Of a stretch of 37,515 nt of DNA, positions 17,414 through 26,495 are shown in pieces. Source of the stretch: Phycisphaerae bacterium (GTDB lineage Bacteria; Planctomycetota; Phycisphaerae; Phycisphaerales; SM1A02); the NCBI GenBank assembly GCA_002689385.1, contig NZFX01000071.1, forward strand, positions 1 to 37,515. Reading direction: 5' to 3'. How positions within the stretch are numbered: position 1 is the stretch's first letter; each line of letters starts with the position of its first letter. The notes under the pieces are model-generated. The model ran no database searches and was not told the origin of the DNA. It saw only the letters and a list, made by a program, of their open reading frames with translations. The translations under genes were made by a program, and so were the position numbers.

Positions 17414-18517
17414 ATGAAAAAACATCTGAAATGGTTGATGGAACTTACAGCGATACCCACAGCTGCGGGGCAAGAAGCGCGGGTCATCGAGTGGGTTGAG
17501 CAATGGGTCAAGAAGCAGAGTGGTATCGCACTGAAACGAGACAAATTTGGGAATTTGATACTTACGCAAACGCGAAAATCCTCTAAGAAACCTGTTTTCA
17601 TTACTGCGCACCTAGATCACCCTGCATTTGTCGTACGTAAACAAATTGATGACCAGCACCTTGAAATGGAATTTCGCGGTGGTGTAAATGATGCGTATTT
17701 CGTAGGCGCAAAAGTTGAAGTGTTTGACAACGATGACAATGGGTACATTGGCACGATTCAGTCACTGGAGGCAAAAGCTAAGCCATTCAAACGAGTCGTT
17801 GTAAAACTTAAAAAAGGTGTGGCGGGGATTTTGCTCAAAGATGATATTGCACGGTGGAAATTCAATTCACCAGTTGTAAAAAACGGTTTGCTTCATGCAC
17901 CCGCTTGCGATGATTTAGCTGGAGTCGCTGCCGCACTATGCGCCCTCGATACAATTAAAAAATTATCCGCGCTCGGGCACGTTGGTGTTTTACTTACACG
18001 CGCAGAAGAGATTGGTTTTGTTGGTGCGATTGCCGCTGCAAAAAACAAATCAGTTCCAAAAACATCTCGTTTACTTTGTCTTGAAACATCAAGAAGTTTT
18101 CCGGAGTCGCCGATTGGCGGGGGACCCATTCTTCGGGTCGGCGATAAGACAAGTGTTTTTGGACCTGACATTACAAATGCCGCTTCAGAAATAATGAACG
18201 CACAGAAAAATTTTATGTGGCAACGGAAATTAATGCCAGGCGGCACCTGCGAGTCAACCGCCTTTTGTGAATATGGGTACCTTTCAACCTGTTTGTGTTT
18301 GGCACTTGGTAATTATCACAACATGAAGGATATCGACGGAGTGTTGCAAAAAAACAAACCCGCGAAAGTCGCACCTGAAGTAATATCAGTAAACGATTTT
18401 CACGGGCTTGTTGATATGTTAAAAATTATCTGCCGCGATTTAGATAAGCCAAGAAAATCTTCCCTTCGCAAAGGTCTTGAAACTCGCTTAAAAATGTATC
18501 GCAAAATCCTTAGTTAG
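17414..18517 (+). CDS. M42/M20-like metallo-aminopeptidase
   Basis: 367 aa co-catalytic zinc peptidase fold. Metal-site blocks: TAHLDHPAFV (His, Asp), PACDDLAGVAAAL (bridging Asp), TRAEEIGFVGA (catalytic Glu pair), LCLETSRS (Glu/Asp position) and GNYHNMKDI (last His). The intermediate 'beta-barrel' region (residues about 75-150) is as in M42 enzymes. No signal peptide. No SD; TAAAAT at 17402-17407 is 6 nt before the ATG. It shares an intergenic region with the RibB-like gene and overlaps the convergent lipoprotein gene by 8 bp. Confidence 0.85.
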   Translation: MKKHLKWLMELTAIPTAAGQEARVIEWVEQWVKKQSGIALKRDKFGNLILTQTRKSSKKPVFITAHLDHPAFVVRKQIDDQHLEMEFRGGVNDAYFVGAKVEVFDNDDNGYIGTIQSLEAKAKPFKRVVVKLKKGVAGILLKDDIARWKFNSPVVKNGLLHAPACDDLAGVAAALCALDTIKKLSALGHVGVLLTRAEEIGFVGAIAAAKNKSVPKTSRLLCLETSRSFPESPIGGGPILRVGDKTSVFGPDITNAASEIMNAQKNFMWQRKLMPGGTCESTAFCEYGYLSTCLCLALGNYHNMKDIDGVLQKNKPAKVAPEVISVNDFHGLVDMLKIICRDLDKPRKSSLRKGLETRLKMYRKILS

Positions 18518-19436
18518 AAAGCACCAGCTCGACCATATAATCAGCGGCCGCTTCTTCATCACCTTCTTCTAGCATGGTTTGAATTGCTACTAGAAGCGCT
18601 GCGTTTCGTGCTATTGGACCAGAATCATCAATGATTGCTTCAAGGGCATCCATTCGAATCTCGCCTTCGAGCTCGTCACGAATTATATGAATACCCATGA
18701 GTGCCACTGCCTCTCTGTCGTCAAGCCGAGCTGCCACCTGGCCAAGCATGTCAAGCTCTTGCACAAATTGCATTTCCTCTGGCATGCCGCCCGCGTGGTA
18801 CTGGCCTTTGTCATGCATTTGATGGGGTGATTGTGATCGCCATTCGCCACTGAACTGTTGATGCGGTCCGCCGTATTCACCGCCATGCATCATGTGTTCT
18901 CGCATGCCTTCTGGTTGCCCGCCATGTTCAGAGCAAATCATTTGCATAACGTGTCCCATCATGTCCCTCGACATATCACCGGACATGCCTTCAACCTCTT
19001 TGCCATTAAGAGTAACAAACATTTGTACGTTTTCGCCATCTGCCTGGAACTTGTGCATTGCATGTTCTTCGTCATCGCCAAAAGCCATAACTTCGATGTT
19101 TACTTCACCATCCATGCCTGCCAAATCCATACCACTCAATAACTCTTGCAGGTCAATAGCTTGCTCTTGGCCATCTACCATGACAATGATTTCGCCGCCA
19201 TCATTACCGATCATTTGCATAATGTCTATCATCATGCCATCAGGCAACTCTTCAACTTCTTCGCCGTTTATTGTTATCGTCGTCGCATCACCTTCGACAA
19301 AAAGTTCGACTTCCATATCCATTGAACCTGTCGAACTCACCGTTGAGCCGGAAGTGGTTGTTATCTTTTCAGCTTTATCACACGCAGTAAAAATCAGTGT
19401 CGATATTATTGCAAGTGTGGGTAGTATATTTCTCAC
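18510..19436 (-). CDS. Met/His/acid-rich lipoprotein of unknown function
   Basis: 308 aa with a GTG start, supported by a strong SD (AAAGGAG, 19451-19445). Signal peptide with lipobox LIFTAC gives a lipid-modified Cys at about residue 19. The mature part contains repeated strand-turn units, ITINGEEVEELPDGMMIDIM and VTLNGKEVEGMSGDMSRDMM, with a looser copy (VMVDGQEQAIDL) between. The middle (residues about 155-230) is very rich in Met, His, Gly and acidic residues, as in metal-binding loops. The C-terminal 80 residues are helical and resemble HEAT/armadillo-type repeats. No named family is recognised. A metal-binding or metal-sensing envelope role is only a guess from composition. Confidence 0.8.
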   Translation of the reverse strand: MRNILPTLAIISTLIFTACDKAEKITTTSGSTVSSTGSMDMEVELFVEGDATTITINGEEVEELPDGMMIDIMQMIGNDGGEIIVMVDGQEQAIDLQELLSGMDLAGMDGEVNIEVMAFGDDEEHAMHKFQADGENVQMFVTLNGKEVEGMSGDMSRDMMGHVMQMICSEHGGQPEGMREHMMHGGEYGGPHQQFSGEWRSQSPHQMHDKGQYHAGGMPEEMQFVQELDMLGQVAARLDDREAVALMGIHIIRDELEGEIRMDALEAIIDDSGPIARNAALLVAIQTMLEEGDEEAAADYMVELVLSN

Positions 19437-19500
19437 GCCTATCTCCTTTGTTTGTAGGGAACAGGCAGGATAACGAAATAAAAGTGTATGAATTGCAGTA

Positions 19501-20769
19501 TTACTCTTGATTCTCAGAAAACTCTATTGAAACTCGTTCAATTTGGGTTTCGGTTGCTTGTATGGTCGTAAAAACAAGATCTTGTATTTCAACCACTTCG
19601 CCAACTTCTGGGACATGTCCAAGGTTCGCAAGAATAAAACCAGCGATGGTGTCGTATTCTTCATCTTCTGGAAGTTCAACACCAAGTTCATCATTCAAGT
19701 CATCAAGGTTGTATCGACCGTCAACTTCTACTAACGTTTCGCCGAGTTTCTTCAATGCTGGCTCGTCCGATTCTGAGTCATCGTGTTCATCCCGAATCTC
19801 TCCAACAATTTCTTCGAGCACGTCTTCAATAGTAACAAGCCCTGCGGTACCGCCGTACTCATCGATAACAACCGCCATATGCACTTCACTTGTTTGAAAA
19901 TCAGCTAGTAGTTCTTGTACGGGTTTCGTGTCTGGCACAACAATTGGTTTTCGTAAAATGTTTGTAAGTTCAAAGCCGTTTGCTTCTGACCCCAAAAACC
20001 CAACTAAATCCTTTACATACAGTATGCCAATAATCTGATCAAGGTTTTCTTCAAAAATTGGAATGCGCGATCTGCCCGACTCTAAAACAAATTTTCGAAT
20101 CTCAGAGATGTCATTTGTCATTTCTATACCTTCGATGTCTGTTCTAGGAGTCATAATTTCGCCAACGTCCGTGTCGCGCAAATCCACCACATTTTCCAAC
20201 ATCTCAGCGGCTTCAGCAGGAATACCGCCTTCGCGCTGCGAATGCTCGATAGAACGAAGCAACTGTTCTTCAACAGTATTCAACCCATCATTTTGTTTTA
20301 AATTCGCACCAGTTAGACGACGAACGATCTCATTTACACCCTCGATCCACCAACAGATCAGTGGATTTATCAACGAGGCAGTTCGTATAACCAACCAACT
20401 TTTCGTGATCGAGCCAACCGTTACTGCCTTAGCAATCGAACCAGCAATAACAGATGCAAAAACCCAAATGATAATCCAACCAACAGTAGAACCATATACA
20501 AAGGCTTCTAATGTAATTGGATGCGTTCCGAACATCCGTATGAAGCAATACAGAATTGCCAAGAACAAAAGCGTTTTTAAAAATGTAATTGACTGCAAAA
20601 TAGATTCATATTGTTTTTCAATCCAAAGCCCTCGTCCTGGCTTTCCATTTATCTCAAGTTCATGGCGCAATACTAGTGGCGTCGTCATCATCAATGCTCG
20701 TTCTACTACAGCAAACCAAGTGCAAAGAAACACCGATAGAAGCAAACTGATCCAAATCACACCTAACAT
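19501..20769 (-). CDS. CNNM/CorC-type membrane protein with CBS pair
   Basis: 422 aa. N-terminal DUF21/CNNM membrane region (helices about 2-24, 63-82, 92-116), then a CBS pair starting VGEIMTPRTDIEGIEM and ending VVIDEYGGTAGLVTIEDVLEEIVGEI, and a C-terminal CorC_HlyC (transporter-associated) domain with YNLDDLNDELGVELPEDEEYDTIAGFIL. Family members are linked to Mg2+/Co2+ efflux or homeostasis; older annotations call them hemolysins. The start overlaps the ybeY stop by 7 bp, and ybeY-corC linkage is common across bacteria. Confidence 0.92.
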   Translation of the reverse strand: MLGVIWISLLLSVFLCTWFAVVERALMMTTPLVLRHELEINGKPGRGLWIEKQYESILQSITFLKTLLFLAILYCFIRMFGTHPITLEAFVYGSTVGWIIIWVFASVIAGSIAKAVTVGSITKSWLVIRTASLINPLICWWIEGVNEIVRRLTGANLKQNDGLNTVEEQLLRSIEHSQREGGIPAEAAEMLENVVDLRDTDVGEIMTPRTDIEGIEMTNDISEIRKFVLESGRSRIPIFEENLDQIIGILYVKDLVGFLGSEANGFELTNILRKPIVVPDTKPVQELLADFQTSEVHMAVVIDEYGGTAGLVTIEDVLEEIVGEIRDEHDDSESDEPALKKLGETLVEVDGRYNLDDLNDELGVELPEDEEYDTIAGFILANLGHVPEVGEVVEIQDLVFTTIQATETQIERVSIEFSENQE

Positions 20770-21239
20770 GATTCATTACTCCAAACTGCTCCAACACCAA
20801 TAGAAGACAATACTCTATCTTCTTCATCGTGCATTAATGCATGCGACTTTTCATCATGATCGTCAAAACCGCAGCAATGCAAAATGCCGTGCACAATATA
20901 AAGAAGCAACTCGTTTTGTAAAGCATGCCCGCGTTTTTCTGCTTCACGTTTTGCAACATCTACACAAATCGCAATATCTGCACGGACCGAATGTTCATCG
21001 CCTCCGTGATCGAACGTTAGCACGTCAGTCGTACCCTCAACACCAGAATGTTTCACATGCAACTGCGACATTTCATCATTGCCAATAACCCGAACTGAAA
21101 CTTCGGAATAGTTGAGATGTAAAAAGCCAAGTGCGTTGCACGTTTGTATTTGAAGCCAGTTGTAATCGATATCAGCATCACCTTGAACGGTGATGCTTGT
21201 CGGTGGAGGTTGGTCTACTTGGTCTTTGGACTCTTCCAT
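20763..21239 (-). CDS. ybeY: Endoribonuclease YbeY
   Basis: Zinc endoribonuclease of 16S rRNA maturation and ribosome quality control. The metal motif is HGILHCCGFDDHDE, with one extra Asp relative to the common HGxLHLxGYDH form. EVSVRVIGNDEMSQLHVKH and TDVLTFDH are the other family blocks. The longer frame to 21272 would use a TTG; the ATG at 21239 gives 158 aa, the normal size, and has TATATT 10 nt upstream. Overlaps the downstream CorC-type gene by 7 bp. Confidence 0.92.
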   Translation of the reverse strand: MEESKDQVDQPPPTSITVQGDADIDYNWLQIQTCNALGFLHLNYSEVSVRVIGNDEMSQLHVKHSGVEGTTDVLTFDHGGDEHSVRADIAICVDVAKREAEKRGHALQNELLLYIVHGILHCCGFDDHDEKSHALMHDEEDRVLSSIGVGAVWSNESC

Positions 21240-21260
21240 TGCACTACACAATATACAGGC

Positions 21261-21282
21261 AAAACTTGCCAAAACAAGTTTT
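21261..21282 (-). terminator. Weak hairpin between nuoF and ybeY
   Basis: AAAACTTG and CAAGTTTT form an 8-bp AT-rich stem with a 6-nt loop just after the nuoF stop. There is no clean T-tract on the minus strand, so it may attenuate rather than terminate, or be fortuitous. Confidence 0.25.
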
Positions 21283-21287
21283 TATGA

Positions 21288-22616
21288 TTATTTTGCCTCA
21301 ATTGGAGTTATTGGAACTAGTGACGGCTTGCAACGGGCCTCAAACTCACTCATGTACTTATTAATGATTGTGCGTGTTGCCCAACTATTGCCATCTGCAA
21401 GGCCACAAATTGTCGTTCCTGGCATGATGCCCATTGAGTTTGACACCTCAATAACTTGATCAAGGTCTTTCATTGTTCCATCGCCCGATTCAATTCGGCA
21501 AAGCAATTGGTAAATCCAGTCAGCGCCCTCACGGCAAGGTGTGCATTGCCCACATGATTCGTTTTTATAAAACCGTGCAATGTTTCGTGCAACAGCAACC
21601 ATGTCTGTATCTTCATCAAACACGGTTGGGCACGCAGTGCCGAGGCCCATCACACTGTATTTGTGACCAATGTCAAAATCCATTTCTGCATCAAATTGAT
21701 CAGGTCCAAGAATGCCCATACTCACCCCGCCAGCGATTGCGCCTTTAAACTTTCGGCCGTTTTTCATTCCACCTGAATGTTCTTCAACAAGTGTGCGAAG
21801 TGTAATACCTAATTCAGCTTCAAAGACATCGGGGTTGTTTACGTGTCCCGAAACGCCCATTAGTTTTACGCCGTAACTTGCTGGTCCGCCGATGGTGGAT
21901 TCACAACCAAGTGACTTCCACCAGTCTGCGCCTTTTTCAACGATGAGGGGAACCGCTGCAAGCGTTTCCACATTATTAATAATCGTTGGTCTTCCGAACA
22001 AACCACTAACTGCGGGAAACGGTGGTTTAATTCTTGGCCAGCCACGTTTTCCTTCAACAGCTTCGAGCAACGCCGTTTCTTCGCCACATATATAAGCACC
22101 TGCACCTCGATGCAATGTACATTCAACTGCAAAACTGCTTGCTCCGTTCATGAGCCCTTGCGAACCAAAAATCCCATTCGCGTATGCTTCATCTATTGCC
22201 GTTTGCATAATTTTGGCTTGTTCAACCCACTCGCCACGTATAAAGAAGTAAGAAATATCTAACTTGCATGCATAACATGCAATTGCAATACCTTCGATTA
22301 CAGAGTGCGGGTCAAAATCAACAAGTAGACGGTCTTTAAATGTTCCCGGCTCTGCTTCATCGCAATTGATACACAGGTATCGTTCTTTACCATCTGGTTC
22401 AGGCAGAAACGTCCACTTTACACCGCACGGAAATCCTGCCCCACCACGACCACGAAGTTCTGCATCTTTCACGATGCTTACTACCTCGTCCGGTGGCATA
22501 AGTAAAACTTTTTTCAGAGTGGCATACCCGCCAGCTGCAACATATTCATCAAACGAAAGCGTTTTTCGGTGCGCGCGGTCTGCAGGAATATTTCTTGTGA
22601 GGAATCGCTCAGTCAC
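21288..22616 (-). CDS. nuoF: NADH-quinone oxidoreductase subunit F
   Basis: Complex I subunit carrying the NADH site, FMN and the N3 cluster. 442 aa with a GTG start. FMN/NADH-binding GRGGAGFPCGVKW, CINCDEAEPGTFKDR, GAGAYICGEETALLE, and the [4Fe-4S] ligands ESCGQCTPCREG plus TICGLAD are all intact. Its first 8 bp overlap the stop of the 66-codon gene, so translation is probably coupled. Confidence 0.97.
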   Translation of the reverse strand: MTERFLTRNIPADRAHRKTLSFDEYVAAGGYATLKKVLLMPPDEVVSIVKDAELRGRGGAGFPCGVKWTFLPEPDGKERYLCINCDEAEPGTFKDRLLVDFDPHSVIEGIAIACYACKLDISYFFIRGEWVEQAKIMQTAIDEAYANGIFGSQGLMNGASSFAVECTLHRGAGAYICGEETALLEAVEGKRGWPRIKPPFPAVSGLFGRPTIINNVETLAAVPLIVEKGADWWKSLGCESTIGGPASYGVKLMGVSGHVNNPDVFEAELGITLRTLVEEHSGGMKNGRKFKGAIAGGVSMGILGPDQFDAEMDFDIGHKYSVMGLGTACPTVFDEDTDMVAVARNIARFYKNESCGQCTPCREGADWIYQLLCRIESGDGTMKDLDQVIEVSNSMGIMPGTTICGLADGNSWATRTIINKYMSEFEARCKPSLVPITPIEAK

Positions 22617-22809
22617 TTTTTATGTCCTCTTGTGTAATTTCAATTTCTTCAATTGTTGTTCGACGAAGCGTCACGTTACCTTCTGTTTTTTCTTCAACAG
22701 TTCTGTTTACTTCGCGAGTTGGTTTGTCGGTTTTAATTGCATGCACAATGTGGCCAACAAACTCACCGAGGCATCGCGACAAAGGTTTTTTATTGTTCGT
22801 TGCCATCAT
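22609..22809 (-). CDS. Small protein between nuoE and nuoF (66 aa)
   Basis: Not recognised. The product is MMATNNKKPLSRCLGEFVGH followed by a mostly charged, Glu/Thr/Arg-rich tail that ends in EEIEITQEDIKSD. No membrane segment. It is linked on both sides: its ATG overlaps the nuoE stop by 4 nt (ATGA) and its stop overlaps the nuoF GTG by 8 nt (GTGACTGA). Such double overlap argues strongly that it is translated. It could be an accessory or assembly factor of the complex I NADH module, but that is inference from position alone. Confidence 0.75.
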   Translation of the reverse strand: MMATNNKKPLSRCLGEFVGHIVHAIKTDKPTREVNRTVEEKTEGNVTLRRTTIEEIEITQEDIKSD

Positions 22810-23339
22810 GATTCTTCACTCAGCCGGTCAACGAGGTCATCTACCTTAGAGATTGAAAGATTGTTGTATTGTTTGCCATTCACCAGGGCGCAGGGTGCGT
22901 TATCGCACGAGCCAATGCACTCCATGCCCAGCAAGGTAAACTTGCCATCAGCAGATGTTTCATGCACATCAACACCGAGCCGATTTTTTAAATGATCAAT
23001 CAAAGCCTGGTGTCCACACACTTCACACGCGATTGATTGGCAAATGCCAACAATATTTTTCCCAAGAGGTTCACTTGAATAGTCTTCATAAAACGAAACC
23101 ACGTCTGCAACTTGTGCTGGAGTAATGCCGAGCACTTTTGCAACTTCGACCATGGCTTCCCATGGAATATATCCGTATGTATGTTGCACTTCGTGCAGCG
23201 TAGTCATCAATGCCCCCTTGCCGGTTGCATACCGGGGCATGAAATCCTTCGTGATTTTTTCCATCAACACAGGCGTAAGATAGGGTTCATCTCGTTTTTC
23301 AAGTTTCGTATTCGCTGATTGTTTTGCAATCCAAGCCAT
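22806..23339 (-). CDS. nuoE: NADH-quinone oxidoreductase subunit E
   Basis: Complex I subunit with the N1a [2Fe-2S] cluster in a thioredoxin-like fold. 177 aa. Ligands are CQSIAC and CIGSCDNAP. Helical N-terminal HEVQHTYGYIPWEAMVEVAKVLGI and VSFYEDY (usually SFY) are family blocks. SD AAGGAAG, partly within the nuoD stop, sets the start; gap to nuoD is 9 bp. Confidence 0.96.
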   Translation of the reverse strand: MAWIAKQSANTKLEKRDEPYLTPVLMEKITKDFMPRYATGKGALMTTLHEVQHTYGYIPWEAMVEVAKVLGITPAQVADVVSFYEDYSSEPLGKNIVGICQSIACEVCGHQALIDHLKNRLGVDVHETSADGKFTLLGMECIGSCDNAPCALVNGKQYNNLSISKVDDLVDRLSEES

Positions 23340-23348
23340 TGTTCTTCC

Positions 23349-24641
23349 TTACCGATCTAATTCTGCAGCAATAATATTTAACGAACCCAAAATAGCCACG
23401 AGGTCTGAGAGTTGATGACCCTCAAACATTTTTGCAAATGTTTGGAAGTTAATAAATGAACAAGGTCTTGGCGCAACTCGCCATGAATTTGGCCCACTGT
23501 CTGAAACAACAAAGAAACCATACTCGCCATTTGGGCCTTCTATTGCTGCATAACACTCGCCAACTGGTGACTCCCAACCACGATTTGGCATAACTATTTC
23601 AAACTGTTGAATTGTGCCTTGAATCGAATCGTACACGTCTTGCTTCGGTGGCATTTTTACACCGCCACTCGGATGCACATCCAATGGTCCCTGAGGGATA
23701 TTATCAATGAGTTGACGAATGATGTGACACGATTGTTTAATTTCTTCAAGTCGAACGTGGTATCGCGCAAGGCAATCGCCTGTTGTTGCAATAGGTACAT
23801 CAAACTCAACCGCTTTAGCGCCTTGTCCATCCCAGTTATCTGCATAACAAAGGTATGGTTCGTCCTTGCGAAGGTCGCGCGTAACACCGCAAGCTCGTGC
23901 AAGCGGCCCTGTTAAAGACCAAGCGGTTGCTTCTTCTTTTGTAATCGTTCCAACGCCTTCAACACGGTCTATAAAAATACGATTTGTATTAAGCAGTGTT
24001 TCAATGTCATCAATTGCTTTTGGCATGCGCACATCAATAAAGTTGTGCACCATTTTTTGGAATGTTGCTTCACAAGGTAAATCGTTTTTTAGACCACCAA
24101 CACGGGTGTAATCTGGGTGGAACCGTTGACCAGAAACAAAGTCCATGATGTCGTATACGTGTTCGCGTTCGTTGAAGCCATATAAGAACCCTGTAAACGC
24201 GCCAAGGTCCAACGCAGCAGCGCCAACGCACAACAGGTGGTTTTGAATTCGGCCGAGTTCACAAAGAATAGTTCGCAGCACTTTGCAACGTGGCGTTAAA
24301 TCTATGTCAAGTAATTTTTCAACAGCGTGGTGCCAAGCAATGTCGTTAACAATCGGGCTGATGTAATCCATCCTACTTACAGTGCAAACATATTGGTCAA
24401 AGTTATGATGTTCACCAAGTTTTTCAAAACCACTATGCAAGTAGCCAATGTGAGGTGTTGCATTAACCACGCGCTCGCCGTCAAGTTCGAGAACCAGGCG
24501 AAGCGTGGTGTGGGTGGCGGGGTGCTGTGGACCGAAATTCAAAATCCATCGATCTTCGCATTCAGCGCGTCCCTGAAGTTCATCAAGCGTCTCGATATCA
24601 AGATCGTACGCTTCCTGCATTGGTGTAAGTGTGTAAGGCAT
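23349..24641 (-). CDS. nuoD: NADH-quinone oxidoreductase subunit D
   Basis: 49-kDa subunit that lines the quinone site. 430 aa. LNFGPQHPATHTTLRL, HIGYLHSGFEKLGEH, VCTVSRMDYISP and GECYAAIEGPNGEYGFFVVSDSG are hallmark segments. First gene of the nuoD-E-small-F run; nuoA, B, C and H-N are not in the window and nuoG is 7 kb away. No SD; a consensus TATAAT at 24653-24658 ends 11 nt before the ATG. Confidence 0.97.
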   Translation of the reverse strand: MPYTLTPMQEAYDLDIETLDELQGRAECEDRWILNFGPQHPATHTTLRLVLELDGERVVNATPHIGYLHSGFEKLGEHHNFDQYVCTVSRMDYISPIVNDIAWHHAVEKLLDIDLTPRCKVLRTILCELGRIQNHLLCVGAAALDLGAFTGFLYGFNEREHVYDIMDFVSGQRFHPDYTRVGGLKNDLPCEATFQKMVHNFIDVRMPKAIDDIETLLNTNRIFIDRVEGVGTITKEEATAWSLTGPLARACGVTRDLRKDEPYLCYADNWDGQGAKAVEFDVPIATTGDCLARYHVRLEEIKQSCHIIRQLIDNIPQGPLDVHPSGGVKMPPKQDVYDSIQGTIQQFEIVMPNRGWESPVGECYAAIEGPNGEYGFFVVSDSGPNSWRVAPRPCSFINFQTFAKMFEGHQLSDLVAILGSLNIIAAELDR

Positions 24642-24652
24642 TGGAACGAGGC

Positions 24653-24658
24653 ATTATA
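24653..24658 (-). promoter_or_regulatory. -10 element for nuoD
   Basis: Perfect TATAAT, 11 nt before the nuoD ATG; the 5' leader would be about 5 nt. No good -35 at 17 bp is seen. Confidence 0.5.
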
Positions 24659-24705
24659 GTGCCCCTCGCCCTACATTTGGCTCAATCTATGCACAAGTGA
24701 GGCTA

Positions 24706-24733
24706 GAGGGGGTCTAGTGGGGGTCTGGCCCCA
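24706..24733. repeat. Dispersed 14-bp repeat, cluster B
   Basis: One degraded unit (GGGGGTCTAGT) followed by GGGGGTCTGGCCCCA. Sits between the ABC permease stop (24752) and the nuoD -10, about 48 bp from the latter, so it does not share the tight phasing of clusters A, C and D. Confidence 0.75.
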
Positions 24734-24751
24734 TAAAGAAAAAACCCAAAA

Positions 24752-26479
24752 TCAAACGCGGAAAATGGCGCCCATTTTCTTACCCATAAGGACGCTTGCA
24801 CCAATAAGCGTGACCGCCAAGAGTGCCATGCCCCAAACGCCCATTGCACTCGCGATATACGGGCCATCGCCAAGCCGTTCAAAAAGGGTGTAAATCGCTT
24901 TTGTAATCGGATAATGCGACTCTCGTTGCGCCAAAATGAGAGAATCCGAAACTTCGAGCATCGCAAAACTGAATGCGAGCAAACCGCCCGCGATGAGATT
25001 TGCCATAATCAGGGGGATAATAATTGTGCGTACTGCACGAACTCTTCCTGCACCCAGGTTCATCGCGGCTTCTTCAAGTTCGCCACTTGTTTGTTCAAGC
25101 CCGGCGACAGTTGAACGAACTACATACGGAAGCCGCCGAACGCCGTAAGCGATCACAAGTAACAATGTTGGGTTTGGGTTCGCACCCAACACATCAATCC
25201 AACCCTCAAAGGGATCGCCTTCTCCAAATGGCCAACGCAATGTCATCGCAACGTATCCGAATGCCATAACTAACCCAGGCACAGCAAGTGGCAACATAGA
25301 AAGTGCGTCAAGTATTGAACGTCCTTTAATTTTTGTTCGAACAATAATGTAGCCAATCAAAATACCAATGATTAGATCCATCACAACCGCAAGAGTTGAA
25401 TACAACAAACTATTACGGATTGAACCAACCGCAAGTTCGTGACTGAGTGCGCCCTCGAAGTGATCCGTCGTCCAACTTCCAGGCAACACCGTTTTGTACC
25501 AAGAACCTTCAACAGCAAGCGATGTAAACAGCACAGATATATGCGGCAAAACAGCAAGTCCGATGACTATAGTGAATGCCGCCATTGCTAACCATCCGCG
25601 TAATTTTGAAAGTTTTTCTGGTGTTGATTGCACGGATGCTTTTGAATACATTGCGTACGCTTTTCCGCCAAACACCATTTTTCCAAGAAGGTAAAACATG
25701 ATCGCTGCGAACAACATGACTGCTGTCAATGCATAAGGTTCTTGCGACGTGTTCATTTCTTTGATGCCATTGAAAATTTGCACGGGCGTTACAACTTGGT
25801 AGTCGAACATCAACGGAGTACCAAGTTCTGTAAACGACCAGATAAACACAATGGTTGCACCAGCAAACAAACCCGGTCGAATCAACGGCATTATTATTTG
25901 TCTAAACCGTTGCCAAGGTGATGCGCCCATGTTTTCTGCGGCTTCTTCAAGTGCTGGGTCTAGGTTTGCAAGCGCAGCGGTCGCATTTAAATATAAAATG
26001 GGATACAGATGCAAGGCCTCGATAAACACGATTGCCCAAAAACCCCCGTTGCCAATAAAGTCGTACCCCTCAGTAAACAAACCCATATCAACGAGCAAGG
26101 TGTTGACTGCGCCGTATTTTCCAAGAAGGTGGTGCAGGCCGATTGCCCCAACAAAGGGTGGGAGGATAAGGGGCACCAGAACGAGTGCAGAAAACACGCC
26201 TTTAAGCGGAAAGGTATACCGGGCTGCTAGGGTTGCCAGCGGAAGCGCGATAATCAGGCAAACAAGCGTTGTACCAACCGCTATACCAAGGGCATTAAGA
26301 AAACCATCAAGCAGAACTGGGTCGCAAAAAACTGTCAGGATATGGTGAAGGGTAAAGACGCCATCGCGGCCCTCGAAACCACCTTGCACCGTCAACCAAA
26401 TTGGATAAAGCAAAAATGCGCCAAAAAACGCAAACAATCCAACCATAATCGCTCTGGGCGCAAAATTCCTCTTCCGCAT
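24752..26479 (-). CDS. Iron-type ABC transporter permease, two fused permease domains (FbpB-like)
   Basis: 575 aa from the ATG at 26479, with about 12 membrane helices in two homologous halves. Each half has the cytoplasmic EAA loop: EEAAENMGASPWQRFRQI and EEAAMNLGAGRVRAVRTI. This duplicated form is typical of Fe3+ importers. The frame extends to 26545, but those extra residues are translated repeat cluster C. TACAAT (26486-26491) lies 6 nt before the 26479 ATG. No ATPase or binding-protein gene adjoins; the ATPase at 308-1345 is the right type. Confidence 0.9.
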   Translation of the reverse strand: MRKRNFAPRAIMVGLFAFFGAFLLYPIWLTVQGGFEGRDGVFTLHHILTVFCDPVLLDGFLNALGIAVGTTLVCLIIALPLATLAARYTFPLKGVFSALVLVPLILPPFVGAIGLHHLLGKYGAVNTLLVDMGLFTEGYDFIGNGGFWAIVFIEALHLYPILYLNATAALANLDPALEEAAENMGASPWQRFRQIIMPLIRPGLFAGATIVFIWSFTELGTPLMFDYQVVTPVQIFNGIKEMNTSQEPYALTAVMLFAAIMFYLLGKMVFGGKAYAMYSKASVQSTPEKLSKLRGWLAMAAFTIVIGLAVLPHISVLFTSLAVEGSWYKTVLPGSWTTDHFEGALSHELAVGSIRNSLLYSTLAVVMDLIIGILIGYIIVRTKIKGRSILDALSMLPLAVPGLVMAFGYVAMTLRWPFGEGDPFEGWIDVLGANPNPTLLLVIAYGVRRLPYVVRSTVAGLEQTSGELEEAAMNLGAGRVRAVRTIIIPLIMANLIAGGLLAFSFAMLEVSDSLILAQRESHYPITKAIYTLFERLGDGPYIASAMGVWGMALLAVTLIGASVLMGKKMGAIFRV

Positions 26480-26485
26480 GCCTGC

Positions 26486-26491
26486 ATTGTA
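26486..26491 (-). promoter_or_regulatory. -10 element (TGTACAAT) for the ABC permease
   Basis: Extended -10 TGTACAAT with six bases to the ATG at 26479, implying a leaderless transcript. Repeat cluster C begins 4 bp upstream. Confidence 0.5.
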
Positions 26492-26495
26492 CATT

